Positions 42,122 to 51,428 of a DNA stretch of 64,000 nt are shown piece by piece; position 1 is the first letter of the stretch; each line of letters starts with the position of its first letter. Origin of the DNA: Dehalococcoidia bacterium UBA5748 (lineage in GTDB: Bacteria > Chloroflexota > Dehalococcoidia > Dehalococcoidales > UBA5627); the NCBI GenBank assembly GCA_002419135.1, contig DIFM01000038.1, positions 1 through 64,000 of the forward strand, given 5' to 3'. A model generated the notes under the pieces. It did no database searches, had not been told where the DNA came from, and saw only the letters and a program-made list of their open reading frames with translations. The position numbers were made by a program, and so were the translations under genes.

Positions 42122-43612
42122 CTATTCCTTGACGGTTTTATCCTTTGCCTTATCAAGCACTACCAGCGCTTCGTTTATTCTCTTAATACAGCGTTCTTTA
42201 CCGAGTACCGCCATTGTCTGGAAAAGCGGAGGGGCTGCCTCCCTGCCGGTGGTTGCAGACCTCAAAGTGCCGAACAACTGCCCGGTCTTAACCTCCAGTT
42301 TTTCCGCCATCGGCCTCAAAATATTTTCCAGTGCTTCCTCCGTAAAATCCGGGAGTTCGCCCAGTTCCTTCAAGGCTGTTTCGAGCATTATCCCGGTCGT
42401 CTCACGGCTTGTTTTCTTGGCAACCAGAATATTGGGGTCATATTCGAGATTTTCTGTAAAAAAGAAATCGGTCAGTTCCGCTATTTCGTTCAGTTTTTTA
42501 ACCCTCTCCTGTACCAGCGGAGCAATCTGCTTTACGTACTCCAAAGAGAGCGGTCTTTTAACATCCGACGGTAAATCTCTTTCGAGGAACGGGATTACCC
42601 TTTGTGAAAAATCATCAACCTTAAGGTCGCGTATGTATACTCCGTTCATCCAGTCCAGCTTTTCGACATTGAAAATGGCTCCGGTAGAGTTTACGCGTCC
42701 CAAGGTAAAGTTCTTTATTATTTCTTTGACGGTCATCAGTTCGGTTTTCCCGTCCAGCGACCAGCCCAAAAGCGACAGAAAATTCATCATCGCTTCGGGC
42801 AGATAACCCTGTTCCTTGTAATCCATTATGGATACCGAACCGTGACGCTTGCTGAGCTTCGACCTGTCGGTACCGAGAAGCATCGGCAGATGGGCAAACT
42901 CGGGCGGTTTGTATCCCATGGCTTTATACATCAACAGGTGGCGGGGTGTGCTCGAAAGCCACTCTTCCGCTCGTAAAACATGGGTAATTCCCATCTCATA
43001 GTCATCTACAATGCTGGCAAGGTGATAGGTTGGAAATCCATCGGACTTGATGATAACGAAATCGTCGACAGTGGAGTTTTCAAAGGTTACATCACCGCGT
43101 ATGATATCGTGAAAGGTGGTTTTACCGGCAAGCGGCGTGCGGAAACGCACTACCCTTTTCATCCCCGACATCCACTTTAACACCCCTTCCGGAACGGGCA
43201 TATCACGGCAGCGCCTGTCGTAACCGGGGGGCTGCTTGTTTTTCATCTGCTCATTGCGCATTTCCTCAAGGCGCTCGGGTGGGCAATAACAATAATAGGC
43301 ATCACCCTGTTCGATTAACTTTTTAGCGGCGGCTTTATATTTATTCAATCGCTCAGACTGCACATAGGGACCGAAATTACCGCCGGCCTGCGGACCCTCA
43401 TCCCAATCTATTCCCAGCCAGCGCAAACCATCCAAAATAGCCTCGACGGCGCCATCAACGGTACGGGCGACATCGGTATCCTCGATCCGCACGATGAAAC
43501 TGCCGCCGTGATGTCGGGCAAAAAGCCAGTTGAACAAAGCGGTTCTGATATTACCTACATGGGGGTAGCCGGTGGGACTGGGGGCATAACGTACTCTGAC
43601 TTTATCACTCAT
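42122..43612 (-). CDS. gltX: glutamyl-tRNA synthetase
   Basis: A 496-residue class I synthetase. HIGH motif as PSPTGYPHVGNIRT (about 11-24), the KLSKRHG motif at SKLSKRHGSVS (about 251), and a C-terminal anticodon-binding helical domain. The position-specific TPLAGKTTFHD and MYKAMGYKPPEFAHLP segments are usual. ATG 43612 shares its A with the stop of the restriction-like gene upstream (TAATG), so translation is probably coupled to that gene. Confidence 0.95.
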   Translation of the reverse strand: MSDKVRVRYAPSPTGYPHVGNIRTALFNWLFARHHGGSFIVRIEDTDVARTVDGAVEAILDGLRWLGIDWDEGPQAGGNFGPYVQSERLNKYKAAAKKLIEQGDAYYCYCPPERLEEMRNEQMKNKQPPGYDRRCRDMPVPEGVLKWMSGMKRVVRFRTPLAGKTTFHDIIRGDVTFENSTVDDFVIIKSDGFPTYHLASIVDDYEMGITHVLRAEEWLSSTPRHLLMYKAMGYKPPEFAHLPMLLGTDRSKLSKRHGSVSIMDYKEQGYLPEAMMNFLSLLGWSLDGKTELMTVKEIIKNFTLGRVNSTGAIFNVEKLDWMNGVYIRDLKVDDFSQRVIPFLERDLPSDVKRPLSLEYVKQIAPLVQERVKKLNEIAELTDFFFTENLEYDPNILVAKKTSRETTGIMLETALKELGELPDFTEEALENILRPMAEKLEVKTGQLFGTLRSATTGREAAPPLFQTMAVLGKERCIKRINEALVVLDKAKDKTVKE

Positions 43613-44457
43613 TATTTATCCCTATTTGTAACAAATAATATTTTAGAAACAGCAGTATAGGTCTTTTTGTCAAATTTAAATACAACTTCATCTTCAGTAG
43701 TAACAGTTTCTTCATTAAAAAAGCTATCAATCTTATTAAATATTAATTCAAATTCTCGTTTTAGTGCCCAACTCATACTCAAATCATCTTTATTGAAAAG
43801 CACAACAAACAACCGATTATCGTAACCAAACCTTTGAGCACCTTGGTTTTCGTATAGCCATATAGCTAACTCCTGGGGATTTTCCATAGCATAGATAGGA
43901 TCATAGCTCTTTGGTAAATACGTTATCTTCAAATCGAAGGGTTGTCCATTAAAGAATATATCGACTCCTTTAATGCTTTTTAAAGTCGGAATAACATTTT
44001 TATGTTTACTAATGTGCTCCTCAATTAACACTGTAGTCCAATGATTAAACCAAGTACAAACAACATAATTAGTAACTTTGCTATGTAATTGAAGTTCAAC
44101 ATTGTGAATTAACTCGTTATATCTTACATATTTCCTGACGTATTCAGATTGTATTTTCTGGTCTAGTTGGCCTTGCACAACTCCCCAAGAAAAATTTTTA
44201 ACATTTTTTAATTCTTGTTTCAGATCCTCATCTGATATTAAATCCTGCCGTTCTATAATACACTCTATGTATTTCTTTTTAATAAAGCTATTTACAAAAT
44301 TTCCATTTATTGACGTATTGAGCAATTTTTTAATAATATCTGCACCGGTACCAGAACTATCAATATTACTATACTCGTTAGCAAATTCTCTCAATTGAGA
44401 GACTGGGATTGAACTAAGTTTCATTTTTAAAACTTCTTTATCACTATAAATCGGCAT
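43612..44457 (-). CDS. putative restriction endonuclease of a second R-M pair
   Basis: A 281-residue protein with no close recognised relative. Evidence for a nuclease: position directly after a DNA methylase (four bases apart), AT-rich composition, and a likely PD-(D/E)XK core in KGVDIFFNGQPFDLKITYLPK (about 164-184; D, then D-L-K). The N-terminal 150 residues are mainly helical. The cut site is unknown. Its stop codon overlaps the gltX start. Confidence 0.65.
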   Translation of the reverse strand: MPIYSDKEVLKMKLSSIPVSQLREFANEYSNIDSSGTGADIIKKLLNTSINGNFVNSFIKKKYIECIIERQDLISDEDLKQELKNVKNFSWGVVQGQLDQKIQSEYVRKYVRYNELIHNVELQLHSKVTNYVVCTWFNHWTTVLIEEHISKHKNVIPTLKSIKGVDIFFNGQPFDLKITYLPKSYDPIYAMENPQELAIWLYENQGAQRFGYDNRLFVVLFNKDDLSMSWALKREFELIFNKIDSFFNEETVTTEDEVVFKFDKKTYTAVSKILFVTNRDK

Positions 44458-44461
44458 AACC

Positions 44462-45613
44462 TTATCCCTTTTTCTTAAACAGCATTATATACTCATGTTT
44501 AAAAACATAAAAACCACCAACTAAAGCCCTATATCTCCACAGGTCTTTTTGGTTTCTCTTTCCCCTAGTTTCCTCAAAATTTTTAACAATAATGCTTTTT
44601 AATATAAAATCCCTTTTTAGAACCTCTTCCATGCATTTAAAGCCAAGAGGTATCCATTCCCCTTTTGAATATTTATCTCCAATTACAAGAGCAAAATATC
44701 GCCCCTTTTCCAAGAATGGAGCAGTATTATCTATAACCTCACCAAACATTCTTAAAAATTCATCGATTCCGTTAGCTGCTGAAAGGTCTCTCCTGTCATT
44801 TGAAAACTTAATGATATCGTAATAGGGCGGATGCATAATAAGCAACTGTATATTTTTTCGCCCAATATTACTAAGTGTTTTTTCTAAATCTATAGTTCTA
44901 CTATCATCATTAATTACTTCAGTAATAATATTATCTTTATTTATCTCTCTGCTAATCAGTTCCTCAGCTTTTAGGGCAACAGTACTATTTAATTCTACCC
45001 CAATTCCATTCCTTCCTAATCTTCGGCATTCAATAAGAGTAGTACCACTGCCTAAAAAAGCATCTAAAACCCAGTCTTCCTTCTTTGTATATCTTGTAAT
45101 CATCTGATGAGGTATTTGAGGAACAAAGTTTCCCCAATACCAGCCGACATGAGCCCCCGATGCATCTCTTTTATCAAGCATCCAAAGACTATCTGTTATT
45201 ATGTCATCGTATTCTTTCCATCTATGAAGATTGATATCATTTATTTTGCTAGTTTTAATACCCTGAATGCTTTTTTCTAATCTTTGCAAATAGTACTTCG
45301 CCCTTCCTACTGTTTGAGATTGTAATATCTGTTCAATTTCTGAAATAAGTACATCTTTTCTAAGTGTTACAGTATCACCATTAGAACCTATATTTAATAA
45401 ACCATCTCTATCTTCCTTAGGAAAAGAGACTATTTTTTTTAAGCTCGCTACATGATTTCTCAGTTCGCTTAATTCAGAAATATCCATTGATTGCCGCAAA
45501 GCATCTAAAAACTTTTCCTTATTTATAAATGCAGGATTAGAATTGCTTGCTAAATTAGAAAAATCATCACTAAATATGTATTCTAATTGTCTGTTATCAC
45601 GCTGTAGTGTCAT
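44462..45613 (-). CDS. DNA methyltransferase with HPPY motif
   Basis: A 383-residue methylase. SAM-binding motif I DAFLGSGTTLIECRRLGRNGIGVELN (about 170-195) comes before catalytic motif IV IMHPPYYDIIKFS (about 255-267), where His replaces the usual Asp/Asn/Ser. The HPPY variant is known in several N4/N6-type enzymes. About 160 N-terminal residues may form the target-recognition part. AT-rich. It begins two bases after the RDD gene's stop, so the module is inserted inside a compact operon. Confidence 0.85.
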   Translation of the reverse strand: MTLQRDNRQLEYIFSDDFSNLASNSNPAFINKEKFLDALRQSMDISELSELRNHVASLKKIVSFPKEDRDGLLNIGSNGDTVTLRKDVLISEIEQILQSQTVGRAKYYLQRLEKSIQGIKTSKINDINLHRWKEYDDIITDSLWMLDKRDASGAHVGWYWGNFVPQIPHQMITRYTKKEDWVLDAFLGSGTTLIECRRLGRNGIGVELNSTVALKAEELISREINKDNIITEVINDDSRTIDLEKTLSNIGRKNIQLLIMHPPYYDIIKFSNDRRDLSAANGIDEFLRMFGEVIDNTAPFLEKGRYFALVIGDKYSKGEWIPLGFKCMEEVLKRDFILKSIIVKNFEETRGKRNQKDLWRYRALVGGFYVFKHEYIMLFKKKG

Positions 45614-45615
45614 AT

Positions 45616-46137
45616 TTACGCCTCTACTACTTTGGGGCTGGTATTTGTAGCTTTTATTTTTGGCTGCGGCACAATTACCACAAACGTCCCGGCAATTTTA
45701 TCATGAAATCCCTGCTTTTGTTTATCAAAGGCAATCCAGATAAAACCGAAAAACAGCGGGACTGCAGATATAATGTACCCGAGATATCTTAAGAATGCAA
45801 CCGGGAACGTTATATCCGAGCTGTCGGGACGAATAACCCTGATATTCATTACTATCTTGCCCGGAGTTTGCCCTCGCCAAGCCCAGAATATAACGAAATA
45901 ACCGATTACTATTATTAATGTTATCAGATTAAACAATATAATCTGCGGCAGAATAAACCAATCCGATATGCCACCGAGTATATCCGGATTCCACAGACGT
46001 ATGTAGCCCAAATGATGAAACGGTACAAAAATGGAAGAAACAACCGATAAAACAACAGCATCGATTGCAAAAGCGGCAAATCTGCGCCAGAAGCCGGCAA
46101 ATTCAAGAACAATACCACCGGATTCTTCCTTTATCAT
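45616..46137 (-). CDS. RDD-family membrane protein
   Basis: A 173-residue protein with the RDD sequence GFWRRFAAFAIDAVVLSV near residue 15 and a second family motif AWRGQTPGKIVMNIRVI (about 87-103). It has three to four hydrophobic helices. RDD proteins are poorly defined; a few move ions. It sits between rluD and the methylase in the same direction. Confidence 0.9.
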   Translation of the reverse strand: MIKEESGGIVLEFAGFWRRFAAFAIDAVVLSVVSSIFVPFHHLGYIRLWNPDILGGISDWFILPQIILFNLITLIIVIGYFVIFWAWRGQTPGKIVMNIRVIRPDSSDITFPVAFLRYLGYIISAVPLFFGFIWIAFDKQKQGFHDKIAGTFVVIVPQPKIKATNTSPKVVEA

Positions 46138-46222
46138 ATCCCCTCACCGATAAAGCTCTGTAAATCAATCTCTATATTCTAACACTATAAAAGATTACAA
46201 TCTAGGTATAAATACGGAAAGG

Positions 46223-47128
46223 TTAAGCGATTTTTTCCAGCACTTGCTTTAAATCATCGGGCAGTTCGGATTGAAATTCAATATATTTACCGGTGGACGG
46301 AAGATAAAACCCGATGCGATTAGCATGCAGGAATTGCCGTGTGAGAAACGGCGATTTGATTCCGTACGCTGTGTCACCTAATACCGGAAAACCGATTGCC
46401 GCCAGGTGTACCCTGATTTGGTGGGTTCGACCCGTCTCCAGCGTTATTTCCAGTAATGAATATCCATTATTATAGTATGTGACAACCCGGTAACGCGTGC
46501 GCGCTTCCTTCCCGTTTTCCGTAATTGCCATTCGTTTGCGGTTTCCCTTATCCCGCCCCAGATTGGCTTCGATAAGTCCGGTTTCCGGTTTAATATGCCC
46601 TTTCACCAGCGTCAGGTAGTTTTTGGTTACCGAGCGTGATTTAAACTGTTCGGAAAGATTTGCCAGCGACTCCCTGTTCTTGGCGACAATTACCAGCCCC
46701 GAAGTATCTTTATCCAGCCTGTGAACGATGCCGGGTCGCAGCCTTTCACCGCCGCTATCGGCAAGTTCCGGAAAATACGAGAGGACGGCATTAACCAGCG
46801 TATGCTCGGGGTGCCCGGGCGCCGGATGCACTGTCAGCCCGGCGGGCTTATCTATAACTAAAAGGTCACTGTCTTCATAAATGATATCGAGGGGAATCGG
46901 CTCTGCTTTAAGTGAGGTGGTATCAATCTCAGGAATACTTATAATAATTCTATCGCCGGCACTGAGCTTAAAGCCGGCTTTTTCCGCACGATTATTGACG
47001 GTAACTTTGTCGCCATCTATCAATTTTTGTATAAAGCTGCGCGAAACTGAGGGAAGTCTTGTGGCTATATATTTGTCCAGCCGCTCCCCCGCAACCTCAA
47101 CCGGCAATTCGTGAATTTCTTCTTGCAT
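46223..47128 (-). CDS. RluD-family 23S rRNA pseudouridine synthase
   Basis: A 301-residue protein with an N-terminal S4 domain (ERLDKYIATRLPSVSRSFIQKLIDGDKV) and the catalytic motif HRLDKDTSGLVIVAKN with its aspartate (about 135). Also ALVNAVLSYFPE and HQIRVHLAAIGFPVLGD, all standard for RluA/RluD. The substrate positions are probably those of RluD (helix 69), but this subfamily call is inference. It starts ten bases after lspA. Confidence 0.92.
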   Translation of the reverse strand: MQEEIHELPVEVAGERLDKYIATRLPSVSRSFIQKLIDGDKVTVNNRAEKAGFKLSAGDRIIISIPEIDTTSLKAEPIPLDIIYEDSDLLVIDKPAGLTVHPAPGHPEHTLVNAVLSYFPELADSGGERLRPGIVHRLDKDTSGLVIVAKNRESLANLSEQFKSRSVTKNYLTLVKGHIKPETGLIEANLGRDKGNRKRMAITENGKEARTRYRVVTYYNNGYSLLEITLETGRTHQIRVHLAAIGFPVLGDTAYGIKSPFLTRQFLHANRIGFYLPSTGKYIEFQSELPDDLKQVLEKIA

Positions 47129-47138
47129 AAATAAACCG

Positions 47139-47633
47139 TTAATCTCCGGCTAATTTGATATAGGTGATAGCCAAAAGCACTGCCCCTATCGAAATTGCGG
47201 CGTCAGCTACATTGAAGATAGCAAAGAAATCGACATCGATAAAATCGACTACATAGCCGTAACTTAACCTGTCTATGAGGTTGCCGACAGTACCGCCCAT
47301 AATAAGTCCGAGCGATAACCTGGCCGGCACACTTCTTAAAAACCTGATACGCTTAGACAAATAGAATACGATAACCAGTAGCAGGATAACGCCGATTATC
47401 GAAAAAATGGACAACAAATAGGTGTGGTCACGGAATATACTGAAAGCGGCGCCGGTATTTTGCACATACGTAATATGGAAAAACCCCGATTCCGGTATGG
47501 ACTGACCGAGTGTCAGGTTCGTCTTAATTAAGTATTTTGTTAACTGGTCTATTGCAATTATCGGTAATGAAACCCATAAAAAGACCGAACCTCTGTTGTA
47601 AAACTCCTTAAAGAAGCTCTTTAGCTTATCCAT
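47139..47633 (-). CDS. lspA: lipoprotein signal peptidase (signal peptidase II)
   Basis: A 164-residue membrane aspartic protease that cleaves lipoprotein signals. Four helices; conserved FHITYVQNTGAAFSIF, GLIMGGTVGNLIDRLSYGYVVDFIDV with the first catalytic Asp, and FNVADAAISIGAVLL with the second. It matches the presence of several lipoproteins in the window (serpins, ZnuA, rhodanese). Overlaps the DksA/TraR-like gene by eight bases. Confidence 0.95.
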   Translation of the reverse strand: MDKLKSFFKEFYNRGSVFLWVSLPIIAIDQLTKYLIKTNLTLGQSIPESGFFHITYVQNTGAAFSIFRDHTYLLSIFSIIGVILLLVIVFYLSKRIRFLRSVPARLSLGLIMGGTVGNLIDRLSYGYVVDFIDVDFFAIFNVADAAISIGAVLLAITYIKLAGD

Positions 47634-47985
47634 TCTTTGCTTTATTAGCGTTACACTCCATGCAATACAATGCCTGTGGTAAAGCTTCCAATCTCTCGGG
47701 ATTTATAGGCTTGCCGCATATTTCACAGGTTCCGTAAGTTCCCTTGTCGAACTTATCAAGTGCCCTTTCTACTTCTGCCAGCTGTTCCCTGGTCCTATGT
47801 TCAAGCGCCATACGATTCTCCAGGTCGGCAGTTTCGGTAGCTTCTTCTTCCCTCTTACCGAAGGGACTGCCTTCACGCCTGTTTTCCGTCGGACGACTGG
47901 CTTTCAATTGCTCCAACTGTTCTTCCAGTCGTTTGCGGTCATCTTCCAGGTGAAGCTTCATTAATTTATGATTTGCAGTTTTCAC
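47626..47985 (-). CDS. TraR/DksA-type zinc-finger protein
   Basis: A 119-residue protein. A helical N-terminus (HLEDDRKRLEEQLEQLKAS) leads to the zinc finger CEICGKPINPERLEALPQALYCMEC (about 88-112; C-X2-C-X17-C-X2-C). It resembles the YteA/DksA group that can act on RNA polymerase. The conserved acidic tip residues of DksA are not evident. It is the first gene of the lspA-rluD operon. Confidence 0.88.
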   Translation of the reverse strand: MKTANHKLMKLHLEDDRKRLEEQLEQLKASRPTENRREGSPFGKREEEATETADLENRMALEHRTREQLAEVERALDKFDKGTYGTCEICGKPINPERLEALPQALYCMECNANKAKNG

Positions 47986-48301
47986 TTGTCTGTCCCCCCG
48001 TATAATAAGTGCCCTTAAGCTGCATCAGATTCTCTGAAGCAACGTATATATGCTTTTATACTTAGCGTTAATGGGAATGTCATAAAAAGCAGTAAAAACT
48101 ATATGGATAAAAGCGTATGCCGGTCAAAACCTGTTGCCCTGCCACAATGAGGAAGAGGTGCTAAGCCGGCAACAACTGTTCTCCATTTAATTTTACGATT
48201 CATTAAATATAAAAAACGACCCTTCATACATCCTAAGTGTAACCTATTTATGACAGTTAATCAATACTTATTCTCTTTTTATTTTCACACAGATAAGACC
48301 G
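47986..48301. other. intergenic region with an inverted repeat, no gene
   Basis: No protein frame is convincing. TGTTGCC (48132-48138) pairs with GGCAACA (48168-48174), with further weak pairing inside. I compared it by eye with 4.5S RNA and common riboswitches and saw no match. Confidence 0.4.
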
Positions 48302-48353
48302 TTGACAGCATACTCATCTTTTGCTAATATTGTAAATGAAAATATTATCATTT
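48302..48353 (+). promoter_or_regulatory. promoter and Fur/Zur-box-like palindrome
   Basis: TTGACA (48302-48307), 17 bases, TAATAT (48325-48330). Just after it, AAATGA-N8-TCATTT (48334-48353) is a near-perfect AT-rich palindrome resembling Fur-family operators (AATGATAAT...ATTATCATT). It covers the expected transcription start, so the encoded regulator likely represses its own operon. Confidence 0.75.
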
Positions 48354-48385
48354 AAGCGCCTGTTAAATATTAAGGATTGTAAAAA

Positions 48386-48835
48386 ATGAAGCTCGGTGAA
48401 GATAAAATCAAATCGTTATTGAGAAAGAACGGTTACAAGGCTACCCCGCAAAGGCTGACGGTTATTAAAGAGTTTGCCGAAAAGGATGAGTTTTTAACTC
48501 CGGCCGACCTGTATGACGGGCTGAAAAATATTCATCCGGATATTGGTATGGTAACCGTATACCGCGTATTGGATTTACTGGACAGGCTGGGACTGGTATG
48601 CAAGGTTCACTCCGGAGGCGATTGTCATAAATATAAAATAAACACCGATGAACATCACCATCATCTGCTGTGTTCAAATTGCGGGATTGTCATCAATTTT
48701 CCCTGTGACGAACCCAATCTGGAAGATTTAAAGAAGAAAATAACAACAGAAACCGGATTTACTATAAAAACACATATCCTTGAATTCGTGGGGCTTTGCC
48801 CAAAGTGCAACCGGGAAAACAATAAAAAAGATTAA
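48386..48835 (+). CDS. Fur-family metalloregulator, probably Zur
   Basis: A 149-residue protein. Winged helix NGYKATPQRLTVIKEFAE ... TVYRVLDLLDRLGLV, the metal-sensing histidines HKYKINTDEHHHHLLCSNCG, and a structural zinc site with two CxxC pairs (CSNC and CPKC). It lies in front of a zinc-type ZnuACB transporter and behind a Fur-box-like dyad. That context favours a zinc-responsive Zur. The sequence alone does not exclude Fur or Mur. Confidence 0.88.
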   Translation: MKLGEDKIKSLLRKNGYKATPQRLTVIKEFAEKDEFLTPADLYDGLKNIHPDIGMVTVYRVLDLLDRLGLVCKVHSGGDCHKYKINTDEHHHHLLCSNCGIVINFPCDEPNLEDLKKKITTETGFTIKTHILEFVGLCPKCNRENNKKD

Positions 48836-48930
48836 GAAGACTGATAATTAAGATAATAATCTATGGTTAAAAACAGAAACGGCAATAGACACTTTCTATT
48901 TTCGTGTATGTTCGGGGAGGAATATAACAT

Positions 48931-49794
48931 ATGAAAAATAATACAGCATCCGGATGGTATTTTTTAGCGGGAGCAGTAGTTCTTCTGCTGGCGGTAATGA
49001 TGGGAGGATGTAAGCCGGGAACAACAACAAGCGGCGATACCTTGAAAATAATCGCCTCTATCACTCCGGTTGCCGATTTCGTTGAACAGATAGGCGGAGA
49101 TAAGGTTGAAGTGACATTGATGGTTCCTGCCGGAGCCGACCCTCACACATACGAACCCACCCCCGGCCAGATGGTTTTTGTCAGCGAGGCCGATGTCTTT
49201 GTTAAAGTCGGCTCCGGTGTGGATTACGAAGAAATCTGGATGAACGATATCATGGATATGAACAGGGATATGCAACTGATTGATTGTTCGGAGGGAATCG
49301 ACGTAATTAACGAAGACCCTCATATCTGGACTTCTCCTCTAAATGCCCGGCAGATGGTCGAAAATATTTATAACGGCTTAATCACTTTGGATTCCGATAA
49401 TGCGGATTACTATCAAACCAACTATGAAAATTATGTGTCGGAATTGGAAACCCTGAACAGCGATATATTAGATATATTGGAGGGATACGAAAACCGCAAC
49501 TTCCTGATTTATCATCCCTCTTTTGCCTACTTCGCTTCGGAATACAATTTAATACAGATACCTATCGAACACCAGGGGAAAGAACCCACTCCAAAGGTTA
49601 TTCAGGATTGCATAGACCAGGCATACGAGCATAATTTAAATTATGTTTACGTGGCGCCACAGTTTGCAACGTCATACGCAGAATCAATTGCAGCCGAGAT
49701 ATCGGGTAGTGTATTATACATTGACCCGTTACCGTCATCTTATATATCCGATACAAGGAGCGTAGCGGTATCCATTGCGCTGGAACTTGAATAA
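48931..49794 (+). CDS. znuA: zinc ABC transporter substrate-binding lipoprotein (ZnuA-like)
   Basis: A 287-residue cluster A-I solute-binding protein, lipid-anchored at cysteine in AVMMGGC. Likely metal ligands are His in DPHTYEP (about 71), His in DPHIWTSP (about 130), His in IYHPSFAYFA (about 188) and Asp in YIDPLPSS (about 269). The third ligand is His, as in zinc ZnuA, rather than the Glu of manganese binders. It lacks the His-rich loop of many ZnuA proteins. Second gene of the zur operon. Confidence 0.88.
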   Translation: MKNNTASGWYFLAGAVVLLLAVMMGGCKPGTTTSGDTLKIIASITPVADFVEQIGGDKVEVTLMVPAGADPHTYEPTPGQMVFVSEADVFVKVGSGVDYEEIWMNDIMDMNRDMQLIDCSEGIDVINEDPHIWTSPLNARQMVENIYNGLITLDSDNADYYQTNYENYVSELETLNSDILDILEGYENRNFLIYHPSFAYFASEYNLIQIPIEHQGKEPTPKVIQDCIDQAYEHNLNYVYVAPQFATSYAESIAAEISGSVLYIDPLPSSYISDTRSVAVSIALELE

Positions 49795-49797
49795 ATT

Positions 49798-50562
49798 ATG
49801 GTAAAAGAAAAGGAAATCGTTAAATTTAAAAATGTCTGGGCATACTATAATCATCACCCGGCACTACAGGATATAAACTTTTCAATACATGAAAATGACT
49901 TCCTGGGCATAATCGGACCTAACGGAGGTGGAAAAACCACTCTTCTTAAAATAATGCTTTGCCTTTTAAAACCCCGGCGCGGTACGGTTACAGTGCTGGG
50001 GAAAAATCCCTGTGAAAGCCGTTCACAGATCGGTTACGTTCCCCAAAAATCCTATTTCGACAAGAATTTTCCCATCGACGTCTGGCAGGTAACTCTGATG
50101 GGTCTTTACAGCCAAACCGGTATCTTCCGTCGTTATTCCCGCGAAGATAAAAAGAAAGCCGAGGAAGCCCTGGAAAGAGTAAGCATGCTGGAATATAAAA
50201 ATCGCCAAATCGGAGAACTTTCGGGCGGTCAGCAGAAAAGGGTCTTTATTGCGCGCGCGCTGGCATCCGACCCGAAGTTACTGCTTCTGGACGAACCCAT
50301 GGAGAGTGTGGACCCCAAAGTTCAGGGAGAGCTTTACGAACTGCTTAAGGAGCTTCAGCGGGAAATGGCAATTGTGCTCGTTTCCCACGATGTTACTGCT
50401 ATTTCCATTTATGTAGATGAAATCGCCTGTTTAAACCAGACGCTGGTTTATCACGGGACAAAAGAAATATCCGATGAAGTGTTGGAAGGTACATACCAGT
50501 GCCCGATTCACCTGATTGCGCACGGCACTGTTCCGCACCGTGTTTTGAAGGAACACGAGTGA
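49798..50562 (+). CDS. znuC: zinc ABC transporter ATPase (ZnuC-like)
   Basis: A 254-residue ATPase with Walker A GPNGGGKTTLLK (about 41-52), Q-loop YVPQKSYFDKNFPIDVWQVTLMGL, signature LSGGQQKRVFIARAL and Walker B LLLLDEPMESVD, then SHD. The region after the Q-loop is typical of metal (Zn/Mn) importers. It begins three bases after znuA and its stop shares bases with the permease start (TGATG). Confidence 0.9.
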   Translation: MVKEKEIVKFKNVWAYYNHHPALQDINFSIHENDFLGIIGPNGGGKTTLLKIMLCLLKPRRGTVTVLGKNPCESRSQIGYVPQKSYFDKNFPIDVWQVTLMGLYSQTGIFRRYSREDKKKAEEALERVSMLEYKNRQIGELSGGQQKRVFIARALASDPKLLLLDEPMESVDPKVQGELYELLKELQREMAIVLVSHDVTAISIYVDEIACLNQTLVYHGTKEISDEVLEGTYQCPIHLIAHGTVPHRVLKEHE

Positions 50563-51392
50563 TGTTTGATATATTCGGATACCAATTCATGCAAAATGCC
50601 CTGCTGGCAGGACTGTTGGCATCGATTGCCTGCGGCATCATCGGCGCCTATGTCGTTTCCAAGAAAATCGTCTTCATCAGCGGCGGCATCGCTCATGCCT
50701 CTTTCGGCGGCATCGGGCTTGGTTACTTTCTCGGCATCAGTCCCGTTTTAGGTGCTACCGGTTTCGGTTTGCTCTCTGCCATTGCAATGGGACTGACCAC
50801 CCGTAGAATAAAACTCCCCGAAGACACTGTTATAGGCATACTGTGGGCTGCCGGCATGGCGCTGGGAGCCATTTTTATCGGGCTTACTCCCGGATATACC
50901 ACCGACCTGTTCAGCTATCTGTTCGGCAACATTCTAACCGTCCCGGATTCCGAATTATTGCTGATACTGATACTGGACGTTGTTATTCTCGGGGTTGTCG
51001 CCCTGCTGTACAAGGAATTTCTGGCGGTCTCCTTCGATGAAGAATACAGCACCGTAATCGGCATGCCGACTGAAAAGATTTACCTCACCATGCTTTGCCT
51101 GATTGCGCTGACAATCGTGGTAATGATTCGCGTGGTCGGCATCATACTGGTAATTGCACTGCTTACCATACCGGCTTCGCTGGCACGACAGTTTACCCAT
51201 GATATGAAAAAGATGATGGCACTTTCAGTGTTGTTCAGTGTTATTTTTACGTTTACCGGGCTGATGCTTTCCTACTGGCTCGACCTGGCTTCCGGTGCAA
51301 CGATAATTATCACCGGCGTTGTTATCTTCACACTGGTTATCGCAATACGAAAACTGATATCCTCAAGAGGGTTGCCATCTAAAAAGATGTAG
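50562..51392 (+). CDS. znuB: zinc ABC transporter permease (ZnuB-like)
   Basis: A 276-residue ABC-3 family permease with about eight helices, beginning MFDIFGYQFMQNALLAG. It contains ISGGIAHASFGGIGLGYFL, typical of the family. ATG 50562 overlaps the ATPase stop; a longer frame from 50499 would run within znuC. It completes the znuACB set. Confidence 0.9.
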   Translation: MFDIFGYQFMQNALLAGLLASIACGIIGAYVVSKKIVFISGGIAHASFGGIGLGYFLGISPVLGATGFGLLSAIAMGLTTRRIKLPEDTVIGILWAAGMALGAIFIGLTPGYTTDLFSYLFGNILTVPDSELLLILILDVVILGVVALLYKEFLAVSFDEEYSTVIGMPTEKIYLTMLCLIALTIVVMIRVVGIILVIALLTIPASLARQFTHDMKKMMALSVLFSVIFTFTGLMLSYWLDLASGATIIITGVVIFTLVIAIRKLISSRGLPSKKM

Positions 51393-51428
51393 CCTATAAT
51401 CAGTAAAAAATTAGCGGGGGTATTTATA

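Noticed and set aside
42129..42806. Long plus-strand frame opposite gltX
   Set aside because: Composition is a mirror of gltX; Ser-rich sequence without motifs.
48115..48185. 4.5S/SRP RNA or riboswitch in the spacer before the Fur gene
   Set aside because: An inverted repeat exists, but the SRP GGAAG/AGCAG signatures and known riboswitch cores are not seen.
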